Notes under the pieces: generated by a model | Told to the model about the DNA's origin: nothing | The model's database searches: none | The model's input: only the letters and a program-made list of their open reading frames with translations | Made by a program: the position numbers and the translations under genes | Assembly (NCBI RefSeq): GCF_006094435.1 | Contig: NZ_CP034783.1 | Coordinates: 6,599,001-6,663,000 of the forward strand | Direction of reading: 5' to 3' | From: Pseudomonas sp. MPC6 | GTDB lineage: Bacteria > Pseudomonadota > Gammaproteobacteria > Pseudomonadales > Pseudomonadaceae | DNA length: 64,000 bases | In this document: positions 10,200 to 17,375 of the stretch, piece after piece | Position numbering within the stretch: the first letter of the stretch is position 1 | How the letters are laid out: every line of letters starts with the position of its first letter

Positions 10200-11279
10200 A
10201 TGACTGAGCTATCCCCATCGCGCCCGCAACTGGTTTACCTGGCTTTCGGCGCCGAGACCTACCACCAGGAAGCACTGTTCAGCATCGCCAGTGCCCTGAC
10301 CTGGCTGCGTGAGACACCCCAGGCAGAACTCGACATCCAGGTGTTCTGCGACAATCCCCAGCCCTACGCGCGCCTGCCGGTCCGCGTGCGCATACTCGAC
10401 GAGGCTACTCGCCAACGCTGGAACGCACCCCACGGTTATCATTTTCGAGCCAAGCATGTCGCCTTGCGCAAGGTGCTCGAGGAGTCGCCAGTCGCTTTGC
10501 TGATCGACACCGACACCTTCTTTCATCGCTCACCGGTCGAATTGTTCGATCGCGTGCAACCCGGCACCCTGCTGTGCAACGACTACTACACCCGATTCGG
10601 CACCAATAAAGAAAATATGCTCTACAGTGCGCTGTCGACAACGCTCAGGGACAGAGGCCTGGCGGACGATCAGATGATGCTGCTCAACTCCGGCGTGATC
10701 GGCCTGCATCAGCAGGACGCTCAAGTGCTTGACCACTCCATTGCTCTGATCGACGAACTGTTTCCCATGGCACGCGGGGCATATACCCTTGAGGAGTTCT
10801 GCCTGTCGGTCGCGGCCTATCGCAGCATGCAGGTCAAAAAGTGCCCGGACCTGATCCATCACTACTGGAGCCGCAAGCAACTGTTCAGGGCCAAAGTCAA
10901 AGCCTGGGTTGCCAAACACGCCAGGAACCCGACCAGTCAGGCGGCACTGGATGACACTCGCCGGGTGACGATGCACCTGCCGCGACCGCCCCGGACCCAG
11001 CGATTGCTCTACAAGCTCATCACCCTGGCGCTGCCCGCCCATCTGCGTCAGTTCATCCGCGAAATCCTCTACGGCTGTTATGAACACCCCAACGAGTTCG
11101 ACCAGGCGTGTGGACCGGTATGGTGGGAAAAAGCGTTGCAGAACCAGGAGGAACGCCTTGGCAAGCCGGTCACTCAGCGCTTGCTCGAACGCTGGTTCGA
11201 CAGGGAACTGGTGCAGCTGATCCTGGGCAGCCGATGCAAAGCCATTCACGACCATTTGCTCAATTCGTCCTGCAAATAG
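10200..11279 (+). CDS. GT-A-fold glycosyltransferase-like protein, unassigned
   Basis: 359 residues, soluble, no signal peptide or membrane helix. LLIDTDTFF at about residues 98-106 is a DxD metal/nucleotide-sugar site, and LNSGVIGL further on matches the NxGV segment of GT8-like enzymes, so a nucleotide-sugar transferase fold is likely. Acceptor and donor are unknown. The C-terminal 150 residues (many R, H, W) match no family I recognise. It stands alone, with no neighbouring polysaccharide genes. The ATG at 10200 has GGAAAG upstream at a longish spacing. Confidence 0.6.
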   Translation: MTELSPSRPQLVYLAFGAETYHQEALFSIASALTWLRETPQAELDIQVFCDNPQPYARLPVRVRILDEATRQRWNAPHGYHFRAKHVALRKVLEESPVALLIDTDTFFHRSPVELFDRVQPGTLLCNDYYTRFGTNKENMLYSALSTTLRDRGLADDQMMLLNSGVIGLHQQDAQVLDHSIALIDELFPMARGAYTLEEFCLSVAAYRSMQVKKCPDLIHHYWSRKQLFRAKVKAWVAKHARNPTSQAALDDTRRVTMHLPRPPRTQRLLYKLITLALPAHLRQFIREILYGCYEHPNEFDQACGPVWWEKALQNQEERLGKPVTQRLLERWFDRELVQLILGSRCKAIHDHLLNSSCK

Positions 11280-11366
11280 AGGCCTGGCGCACAATTCCCT
11301 GACAGTCCGCGTGAAACAGGCATGCCAGCGCTTCTCATTAAGCCTTGAGAGTACTAACCTCAGGCC

Positions 11367-12182
11367 ATGCCCCTTATCTCCCAGTTGCTGACAGCCGTGC
11401 TTTTTACTTGCCTGAGCTTCGCTGCCCGGGGCGAGAAACTGCGCATTGTCACCGAACCCTGGGCGCCTTATGTGTATGAAGAAAACGGCAAAGCCCAAGG
11501 CCTGGACTACGAAACCACGGCCATTGTCTTCAAGCGCCTGGGGATAGAAGTCGACTGGCAGTTCCTGCCGTGGAAACGCTGCCTGTCGATGCTCGAACAA
11601 GGTCAGGCGGACGGCGCGCTGGATATCTTCCACAGCGATGAACGCGACGCGACCCTTCTCTACCCCAGCGAACCTCTCTCGGAAGTCGAGTTCGTGATGT
11701 TCTATGCCAACGCACGGCCCCATCCGTTTCGGACCCTGGAAGAATTGCGCGGCCTGACCGTCGGCACCTCGCCGGGTTATCTGTACAGCAAGGATTTTCG
11801 CGAATCATCGCTATTTACCCGGGAGCCGGCGCCGAGTCATGAAGCCAACTTCGGCAAACTGGTGCGCGGGCGGATCGATCTGCTGATTACTGATCGCCGG
11901 GTCGGCCAGCATTTGCTTGACGAGTTGAAGATTCGCGACAAGATCACCGAAAACCCGGTCGTCATCAGCCAGCAAAGCCAGTTCCTGGCGGTGCGGCGCA
12001 ACGCGGGCATGGACTTGCTGATACAGCGCTTCGGCGCCGAGCTCAAGCGCTTCAAGCGCGAACCCGCCTACGCTGAATTGAGCGCCCGCTATGGTGCCAG
12101 CCCGGCAACGGGCGCAAAGGCCGCCGGGGCCGCGGTCACGACCCGCAAAACCGTTGAGCAGCAGGAAAGCGGCGCGCAGTGA
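11367..12182 (+). CDS. Periplasmic substrate-binding protein, family 3 (PBPb)
   Basis: 271 residues. A short signal peptide (cleavage after about residue 21, SFAARG) precedes a two-lobed type 2 periplasmic binding domain starting KLRIVTEPWAPYVYEENGKA. No ABC permease or ATPase is nearby, so this is one of the orphan amino-acid-type binding proteins common in Pseudomonas; the ligand is unknown. The last 30 residues are a low-complexity Ala/Thr/Gln tail outside the domain. It is followed directly by the leader of rhlE. Confidence 0.8.
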   Translation: MPLISQLLTAVLFTCLSFAARGEKLRIVTEPWAPYVYEENGKAQGLDYETTAIVFKRLGIEVDWQFLPWKRCLSMLEQGQADGALDIFHSDERDATLLYPSEPLSEVEFVMFYANARPHPFRTLEELRGLTVGTSPGYLYSKDFRESSLFTREPAPSHEANFGKLVRGRIDLLITDRRVGQHLLDELKIRDKITENPVVISQQSQFLAVRRNAGMDLLIQRFGAELKRFKREPAYAELSARYGASPATGAKAAGAAVTTRKTVEQQESGAQ

Positions 12183-12403
12183 TTGCTCTGTTATACTCCG
12201 GCCTTCCCGCCAGGCTCACGCCCGGACGCTCGGACTCGTTCAAGGCATCTCGATCCCGCTACAGCGCAGCTTTCAGCCCGCGCGAGCGCTCCAGATGAGC
12301 CTTCGAGGCCCAGCAGGACCGGACGGGATTGCGTCCCCTTAAACGCCATTCGCGCCAGGCAAGACTCCCATTGGGCCAAGCCCTAACTAGAACAGGATTA
12401 CTC
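12183..12403 (+). promoter_or_regulatory. Long leader region upstream of rhlE
   Basis: A 221-bp non-coding stretch. TATACT at 12192-12197 is a plausible -10 element but no good -35 stands at the right distance. If used, the rhlE mRNA would have a leader of about 200 nt, rich in short GC stems. Long leaders are common for cold-inducible helicase genes, but no known RNA family was recognised here. Confidence 0.35.
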
Positions 12404-14287
12404 ATGTCCTTTGCTTCCCTCGGTCTCTCCGAGGCTTTAGTCCGCGCCATCGAGGCAGCGGGCTATACCGAGCCTACTCCGGTGCAACAGCGGGCCATTC
12501 CCGCCGTGTTGCAAGGTCGCGACCTGATGGTTGCGGCACAGACAGGTACTGGTAAAACCGGTGGCTTCGCCCTTCCGATCCTGGAGCGGTTGTTCCCTAA
12601 CGGTCACCCGGACAAGTCCCAGCGCCACGGCCCGCGCCAACCGCGCGTCCTGGTCCTGACCCCTACTCGCGAACTCGCGGCTCAAGTGCATGAAAGCTTC
12701 AAGGTCTATGCCCGTGACCTGAAGTTCGTCAGCGCCTGCATCTTCGGCGGCGTTGGCATGAACCCGCAGGTTCAGGCCATGTCCCGCGGTGTCGACGTGC
12801 TGGTGGCGTGCCCCGGCCGCCTGCTCGACCTCGCCGGCCAAGGCAGCGTCGACCTGTCCCACGTGGAAATCCTCGTGCTGGACGAAGCCGACCGCATGCT
12901 CGACATGGGCTTTGTCCATGACGTGAAAAAGGTCCTGGCCCGTCTGCCGAGCAAACGTCAGAACCTGTTGTTCTCGGCGACCTTCTCCAAAGACATCACC
13001 GACCTCGCCGGCAAGCTGCTGCACAACCCGGAACGCATCGAAGTCACGCCGCCGAACACCACGGTCGAGCGTATCGAACAGCGCGTATTCCGCCTGCCTG
13101 CCAACCACAAGCGTTCGCTGCTGGCGCACCTGATCACCGCCGGTGCCTGGGAACAGGTGCTGGTGTTCACCCGCACCAAGCACGGCGCCAACCGCCTGGC
13201 CGAATACCTGGACAAACACGGTCTCAGCGCCGTCGCGATCCACGGTAACAAGAGCCAGAACGCCCGCACCAAAGCCCTGGCCGACTTCAAGGCCGGTGAA
13301 GTGCGCATCCTGGTCGCCACCGACATCGCCGCTCGCGGCCTGGACATCGACCAGTTGCCCCACGTGGTCAACTTCGAACTGCCGAACGTCGACGAAGACT
13401 ATGTGCACCGTATCGGCCGTACTGGCCGTGCCGGTCGTTCGGGCGAGGCGATCTCCCTGGTCGCCCCGGACGAAGAAAAACTGCTGAAAAGCATCGAGCG
13501 CATGACCCGCCAGAAAATCGCCGACGGCGACTTGATGGGCTTCGATTCCAGCGCAGTGGAAGCCGAAAAACCTGAAGTTCGCGAGCGTCCGGATGTGCGT
13601 AACCCGCGCAACCCACGTGGCCCGCGCGGCGACGGTCCGAACGGCACTGGCGGTGGCGGCGGTCGTAAAGACAAAGGCAAGGACAAGGGCGGCAAGGAAA
13701 AACCTGCGGCCGCTGGCCGTGGCGAGCGTCCGGCCCGTGAACAGAAGCCACGCGAAGGCACCCCGGCCCGCGAACAGCAGCGCCCGGCCCCTCGCGCCGC
13801 CGCTGATCGTGCGCCGGACGAGTTCCTGGACGACGATATCGATAACTTCGGTAACCGCGTCGACTACGTGCCTCAAGCCAAACCGGCTCAAGGCCGCGGT
13901 CGTCGTCCGGGTGCTCCGGCACCAGGCGCGGCAGCTGGCGCAGGCGCAGCAGGCGCTCCGCGCGGCGGCAAGCCACAGGGTCGTCAGAGCGGTCCGCGCA
14001 GCAGTGACGGCGCCACCACCGGCACGCCACCGGCCAAGCGCAGCGGCCCGCGCAATGGTGCTCCACGTGACGGCCAGGCCCGTCGCGAAGAGTCCCGCAA
14101 CCGCCGCCCGGCCCGTAGCGACGACAAGCCGCTCTCGGAACCGGCCGTGCAAAACCCTCGCGGCCCGGCACCGAAGATCATTCACAAGGAGTCGAAAACC
14201 GATCGTTTCCCGACACCTGAACAACTTGATCAACTGCCAGGCCGTCCGCGCGGTGAAAAACCAGCGTTGCTGACTCGCAACCGCTGA
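12404..14287 (+). CDS. rhlE: DEAD-box ATP-dependent RNA helicase RhlE
   Basis: 627 residues. The helicase core (about residues 1-380) shows the Q motif, AQTGTGKT (Walker A), PTRELA, DEAD, LLFSATF and [11 protein letters not shown]. It unwinds short RNA duplexes and works in ribosome assembly and RNA decay. From about residue 390 the protein becomes a long Arg/Gly/Pro/Lys-rich disordered tail with one conserved-looking acidic patch ([17 protein letters not shown]). The start codon is set by the family N-terminus [21 protein letters not shown] strong terminator follows. Confidence 0.95.
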   Translation: MSFASLGLSEALVRAIEAAGYTEPTPVQQRAIPAVLQGRDLMVAAQTGTGKTGGFALPILERLFPNGHPDKSQRHGPRQPRVLVLTPTRELAAQVHESFKVYARDLKFVSACIFGGVGMNPQVQAMSRGVDVLVACPGRLLDLAGQGSVDLSHVEILVLDEADRMLDMGFVHDVKKVLARLPSKRQNLLFSATFSKDITDLAGKLLHNPERIEVTPPNTTVERIEQRVFRLPANHKRSLLAHLITAGAWEQVLVFTRTKHGANRLAEYLDKHGLSAVAIHGNKSQNARTKALADFKAGEVRILVATDIAARGLDIDQLPHVVNFELPNVDEDYVHRIGRTGRAGRSGEAISLVAPDEEKLLKSIERMTRQKIADGDLMGFDSSAVEAEKPEVRERPDVRNPRNPRGPRGDGPNGTGGGGGRKDKGKDKGGKEKPAAAGRGERPAREQKPREGTPAREQQRPAPRAAADRAPDEFLDDDIDNFGNRVDYVPQAKPAQGRGRRPGAPAPGAAAGAGAAGAPRGGKPQGRQSGPRSSDGATTGTPPAKRSGPRNGAPRDGQARREESRNRRPARSDDKPLSEPAVQNPRGPAPKIIHKESKTDRFPTPEQLDQLPGRPRGEKPALLTRNR

Positions 14288-14302
14288 TTTAGCACTGCCA
14301 TA

Positions 14303-14342
14303 AAAAATGCCCCGGATCTCGCGATCCGGGGCATTTTTTTTA
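14303..14342 (+). terminator. Rho-independent terminator of rhlE
   Basis: ATGCCCCGGATC-TCGC-GATCCGGGGCAT stem with an eight-T run after it and a run of As before it, so it can also act from the opposite strand. Confidence 0.93.
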
Positions 14343-14349
14343 TGTATTA

Positions 14350-14448
14350 CCTGTAGGAGCCGGCTTGCTGGCGAAGGGGGCAACTCGGTTTCTGCGGTGC
14401 CGCAGATGTCGCAGATGTCGCATTCGCTGGCAAGCCAGCTCCTACAGT
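14350..14448. repeat. REPIN, same subfamily as the one at 6813
   Basis: The left arm CTGTAGGAGCCGGCTTGCTG and the right arm CTGGCAAGCCAGCTCCTACA are inverted. Beside the left arm, GGCGAAGGGGGCAACTCGGT nearly repeats the corresponding bases of the REPIN at 6813. Its loop contains CGCAGATGT twice in tandem, again a 9-bp unit. Confidence 0.9.
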
Positions 14449-14455
14449 CTCAGCA

Positions 14456-15040
14456 TTACTTCGCTTTCACACCTTCAAACGTAACGTACAGCTCGACCGC
14501 ATCGGACGCTGGGCCCAGGTCTTTCTGCTTGCCAAAGTCCGAACGCTTGATGCTGGTGGTGCCTTCGAAGCCGGCACGGTAGCCGCCCCATGGATCCTTG
14601 CCTTCACCCAGGAAAGTGGCCTTGACCACGACTGGCTTGGTCACGCCAAGGATTGTCAGGTCGCCGGTCACGTCGGCAGTGTCTTTGCCATCGGCGTTTT
14701 TGCCGGTGGATTTGACGCTGGTGGAGACGAACTTCGCTTTAGACCCGTTCAGGAAGTCTTTGCTGGCGATGTGCTTGTCGCGCTCGGCATGGTTGGTGAA
14801 CACGCTGGCGGTATTCACGTTGAACTCGATCTTGCTGTCTTCCGGCTTGGCAGCGTCGAAGCTGAACTTGCCGTCGATATCCTTGAAGGTACCGGTGATG
14901 TAGCTGTAGCCCAGGTGGCTGATCTTGAAGTCGACGAAGGCGTGCTGGCCTTCCTTGTCGACAACGTAGTCAGCCGCCATTACGTTTGCGGACAGCAGAG
15001 CGGAACCGATTGCCAGAGCGGCGAGCGTCTTTTTCAACAT
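14456..15040 (-). CDS. YceI family periplasmic protein
   Basis: 194 residues. The signal peptide [20 protein letters not shown] ends at MA-ADY. The rest is a YceI lipocalin-like beta-barrel ([33 protein letters not shown]), a fold that binds polyisoprenoid or other amphiphilic ligands. The ATG at 15040 has AAAGGA upstream at good spacing; the longer frame would bury the signal peptide. Cytochrome b561 lies directly upstream on the same strand, the usual YceI-b561 pairing, so a shared operon and an envelope redox or quinone-related role are likely. Confidence 0.93.
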   Translation of the reverse strand: MLKKTLAALAIGSALLSANVMAADYVVDKEGQHAFVDFKISHLGYSYITGTFKDIDGKFSFDAAKPEDSKIEFNVNTASVFTNHAERDKHIASKDFLNGSKAKFVSTSVKSTGKNADGKDTADVTGDLTILGVTKPVVVKATFLGEGKDPWGGYRAGFEGTTSIKRSDFGKQKDLGPASDAVELYVTFEGVKAK

Positions 15041-15072
15041 GCTTTCTATTCCTTTGGAGTCGAGGTTGAACT

Positions 15073-15624
15073 TCAAGCTTTGCGACCCAGCATTCGTGTC
15101 AGGGTCGCATCACGATCGATAAAGTGGTGCTTCAATGCTGCCAACGCATGGAGGCCGGAAAAAATTACCAGCACCCACGCCAGATAGAAATGAATCACAC
15201 CGGCGGTGTCTGCCTGGTCCGGTAGTCCGGACACCAGCGCAGGAACTTCGAACAGGCCAAACACCGGAATCCCGACACCGTCTGCGGTGGAAATCAGGTA
15301 ACCGGCAATCATCACGACAAACAGGCTGAGGTAGAGGAACGCATGGCCGAACGTGGCGCCAATGCGCGTCATGCGGCTGTAGCTTTGCAGCGCCGGCGGC
15401 GGTGGGCTGATAAAACGCCACAGCACCCGTAGCAGCATGACGGCGAACAGCACCAGACCAATGCTCTTGTGCAGGTCCGGCGCGTCTTTGCGCCAGGTGC
15501 TGTAGTAGTCGAGACCGACCATCCACAAGCCCAACGCAAACAGACCGAAGACTGCCAGCGCCACACCCCAGTGCATGAACACGCTGATCCAACCGTAGCG
15601 CGAAGAAGAGTTACGTAGCTGCAT
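15073..15624 (-). CDS. Cytochrome b561 (CybB family)
   Basis: 183 residues, four membrane helices. Candidate heme ligands are the histidines in [27 protein letters not shown] and the late [16 protein letters not shown] segments. It passes electrons between quinol and an acceptor in the inner membrane. It lies 32 bp upstream of the YceI gene and is probably transcribed with it. Length and helix spacing are normal. Confidence 0.92.
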   Translation of the reverse strand: MQLRNSSSRYGWISVFMHWGVALAVFGLFALGLWMVGLDYYSTWRKDAPDLHKSIGLVLFAVMLLRVLWRFISPPPPALQSYSRMTRIGATFGHAFLYLSLFVVMIAGYLISTADGVGIPVFGLFEVPALVSGLPDQADTAGVIHFYLAWVLVIFSGLHALAALKHHFIDRDATLTRMLGRKA

Positions 15625-16011
15625 TGCCCAAATCCCGTGAGAACTGCGACCAAGACTATCGAGTTATCTATCGATTTAAAGCGGAAAATTTCGCTTTGAA
15701 ATATCGAGAAATACGATCAAGAGTCTGAGGTAGCTGAGTTAAGGAAGGATTAAAGGCGAGTTTGTGGCGGGATGTTAGTGGTAGTCGAGGAAAAACTGGT
15801 GTTCGAGAACCCCTTCGCCGGCAGCCGGTCTCGTTCCCAAAGTGGATCAGCGTGAACCCAAGACAGGTGTCTACCACAGAACCCTGTAGGAACCGCATTC
15901 GCTTCACTGAATGGCATCAGCCAATGAACCGCACTTTTGTTCACGCCAAAGCCTCACTGCGCCATGCCTCAGCGGCTAAAGCCTTCTGACCGGCTTGGCC
16001 GTCACCGCATC
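15625..16011. other. Gene-free stretch upstream of cytochrome b561
   Basis: No convincing coding region. AAAGCG-GAAAATTT-CGCTTT at 15677-15696 is a small hairpin near the cytochrome b561 promoter side. Open frames here on both strands are short, have no ribosome sites, and resemble no family. It marks the boundary between normal chromosomal sequence and the AT-richer island that starts near 16012. Confidence 0.5.
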
Positions 16012-16170
16012 CTAATTATGGAAGACCGGAGGGGGCTGCAAGCAATCAGGCTTATACGGGTCCATCTGGCATTTGTGGCTCAGTTCTACGCTGTGTCCTT
16101 CAAGAACTGGACGGCCATCTATACAGCCAGATACGGCTATCAATATTATTATTGCTACCAGTGCTTTCAT
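16012..16170 (-). CDS. Small lipoprotein, copy A (52 aa)
   Basis: Begins MKALVAIIILIAVSGC: a lysine, a hydrophobic core and a lipobox with Cys16, followed by a 37-residue mature peptide. Two further cysteines sit in HKCQMDPYKPDC, and the end is PPPVFHN, then TAG. GGAG lies six bases before the ATG. It is paralogous to the gene at 16991-17146; signal peptide, cysteines and C-terminus are retained while the middle has diverged, which suggests a kept protein. Function unknown. Position next to a B-lectin gene allows an accessory or immunity role, but this is inference only. Confidence 0.7.
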   Translation of the reverse strand: MKALVAIIILIAVSGCIDGRPVLEGHSVELSHKCQMDPYKPDCLQPPPVFHN

Positions 16171-16284
16171 GATGCTCTCCAGTTTTTGAAGAACATAGAG
16201 TTTAAGGTCAGGCGCTGTCTATCATCTCGATCTGATTCCTTTGTGGGAAGCATCTGATATATCGCCGAGGCGTGTAGGACCGGG
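16012..16284. repeat. Direct repeat copy A (lipoprotein cassette)
   Basis: About 270 bp that recur at 16991-17261 in the same orientation with roughly 80-85% identity by eye. Conserved blocks include CTAATTATGGAA at the left end, CAGATACGGCTATCAATATT in the middle and GAGGCGTGTAGGACC at the right end. The repeat comprises a small lipoprotein gene plus about 110 bp upstream of it. Confidence 0.92.
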
Positions 16285-16491
16285 ACCAGTTTTTCCGCCG
16301 GCGATAGGCCGGCGCTTTCTTGGCAGGCTCAGTCTTCATCGATCCAGAGCACTTGATGGCTGCCGATTCCATTCTGTTACACGCAAACCTGCGATGAATA
16401 TTGTTAAGACATGCGATAAATATGTATGGCCATTTCCATATTTAAACTTGATTCAATGAGCGCTCAATCCTTCATTGATTAAGGTAAAAAC
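16285..16491. other. AT-rich leader region of the B-lectin gene
   Basis: CGCCGGC-GATAG-GCCGGCG near 16296-16314 forms a perfect hairpin followed by CTTTCTT. From about 16380 the sequence turns AT-rich (TTGTTA at 16401, several TATG/TATT runs), unlike the surroundings; the promoter of the lectin gene is probably here but no clear -35/-10 pair was chosen. Confidence 0.45.
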
Positions 16492-16994
16492 ATGGCTATT
16501 TCTTATACCCCATTTCAAGCAAGTGGCACCTCGGTTCTGCCTCCCAATCAAACGATGTCACCGGGACAGTATCTTATGTCCGAAAACGGGCGATTCCAGT
16601 TGGTATTGCAGGCTGATGGAAATTTGGTCATTACGGATGGCGGCGCGGTAGTCTGGGTTGCAGATGAAAACCAGATTTATAGCAAAACTTTGTACCCGAA
16701 AAAATGCGCGAGCCTTTGCAGTTTGTGATAAGCAACAGTGGTTTTCTTTATGATCCGTCAAGAAGGCGTTTATGGATTGCTGAAAGCACTCACAGTAGGG
16801 ACAAATCGCTTTGGTACAACACTTGTATGACAATGCAAGATGATGGGAATGTAGTCATTTACGATCAGCGCACGGGAAACCTGTGTTGGGCCCGCTTTGG
16901 CTTCGTGCCTGGTCGGTTTGCAAAGGCAACGAATAAACTGCTTAAAGAACTACCAAACGGCATGAAGATTTATACATGGGATTTTTCACTCTAA
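16492..16994 (+). pseudogene. Frameshifted B-lectin (monocot mannose-binding lectin) protein, bacteriocin-like
   Basis: Two overlapping frames encode one lectin. Codons 1-71 from ATG 16492 (AAGG upstream) read in frame 1 and reach a stop at 16726-16728. The rest continues from 16704 in the -1 frame, for 96 residues. The join falls on a run of six As at 16699-16704; one extra A, or slippage, would give a 167-residue protein. Lectin repeats are clear: [14 protein letters not shown] in the first part, [12 protein letters not shown] and MTMQDDGNVVIYD in the second (QxDxNxVxY pattern). There is no signal peptide, as in lectin-like bacteriocins (LlpA), but only one domain instead of two. It could be a recent null allele, a slippage-controlled gene, or a homopolymer sequencing error. 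Confidence 0.8.
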
Positions 16995-17146
16995 TTATGG
17001 AAAACTGAAGGGGGCTGCAAGCAATCATGGTGGTACGGATCTATCTGGCATTTGTGCGCTAGTTCAGTGCCATTTGTTGTCATTTGACGACCATCTACAC
17101 AGCCAGATACGGCTATCAATATTATTATTGCCGCCAGTGCTTTCAT
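16991..17146 (-). CDS. Small lipoprotein, copy B (51 aa)
   Basis: Begins MKALAAIIILIAVSGCVDGR: lipobox with Cys16 and the same layout as copy A. HKCQIDPYHHDC and the end PPSVFHN are shared, while residues 20-30 differ and one residue is lost. It is convergent with the B-lectin gene, and its stop codon overlaps the lectin stop by a few bases. A longer frame starting at 17173 adds nine residues without a better ribosome site and is rejected. Function unknown. Confidence 0.7.
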   Translation of the reverse strand: MKALAAIIILIAVSGCVDGRQMTTNGTELAHKCQIDPYHHDCLQPPSVFHN

Positions 17147-17261
17147 GATGCTCTCCAGTTTTTTGAAGAACATAGAATTTAAGGTCAGGCGCTATCTATC
17201 ATTTCGATCCGATTTCTTTGTGGGAAGCATCCGATATATCGCTGAGGCGTGTAGGACCCGG
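16991..17261. repeat. Direct repeat copy B (lipoprotein cassette)
   Basis: Second copy of the repeat at 16012-16284, same orientation. Its left end overlaps the last codon of the B-lectin gene, so the lectin gene sits exactly between the two copies. Confidence 0.92.
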
Positions 17262-17330
17262 ATCGTGGATTGGCGACTCCAGGGCGCCGCGCAGGCAAAA
17301 CCGGGGTGCTACATGCTTGATAAATGAGCA

Positions 17331-17366
17331 AAAAAAAGCGCGGCCCTTGAGCCGCGCTTTTTTTAC
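17331..17366. terminator. Bidirectional Rho-independent terminator
   Basis: AAAAAAAGCGCGGC-CCTTGA-GCCGCGCTTTTTTT: a perfect eight-bp GC stem flanked by A and T tracts. It ends the amine oxidase transcript (minus strand) and could stop plus-strand transcription from the lectin island. Confidence 0.93.
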
Positions 17367-17375
17367 CCCTGAACG

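Noticed and set aside
15668..15989. Short open frames on both strands between cytochrome b561 and the lectin island
   Set aside because: No ribosome sites, no hydrophobic or motif structure, no family resemblance.
16012..17261. Insertion sequence bounded by direct repeats
   Set aside because: The 270-bp repeats carry conserved lipoprotein genes, are diverged, have no terminal inverted repeats, and no transposase gene lies between them.
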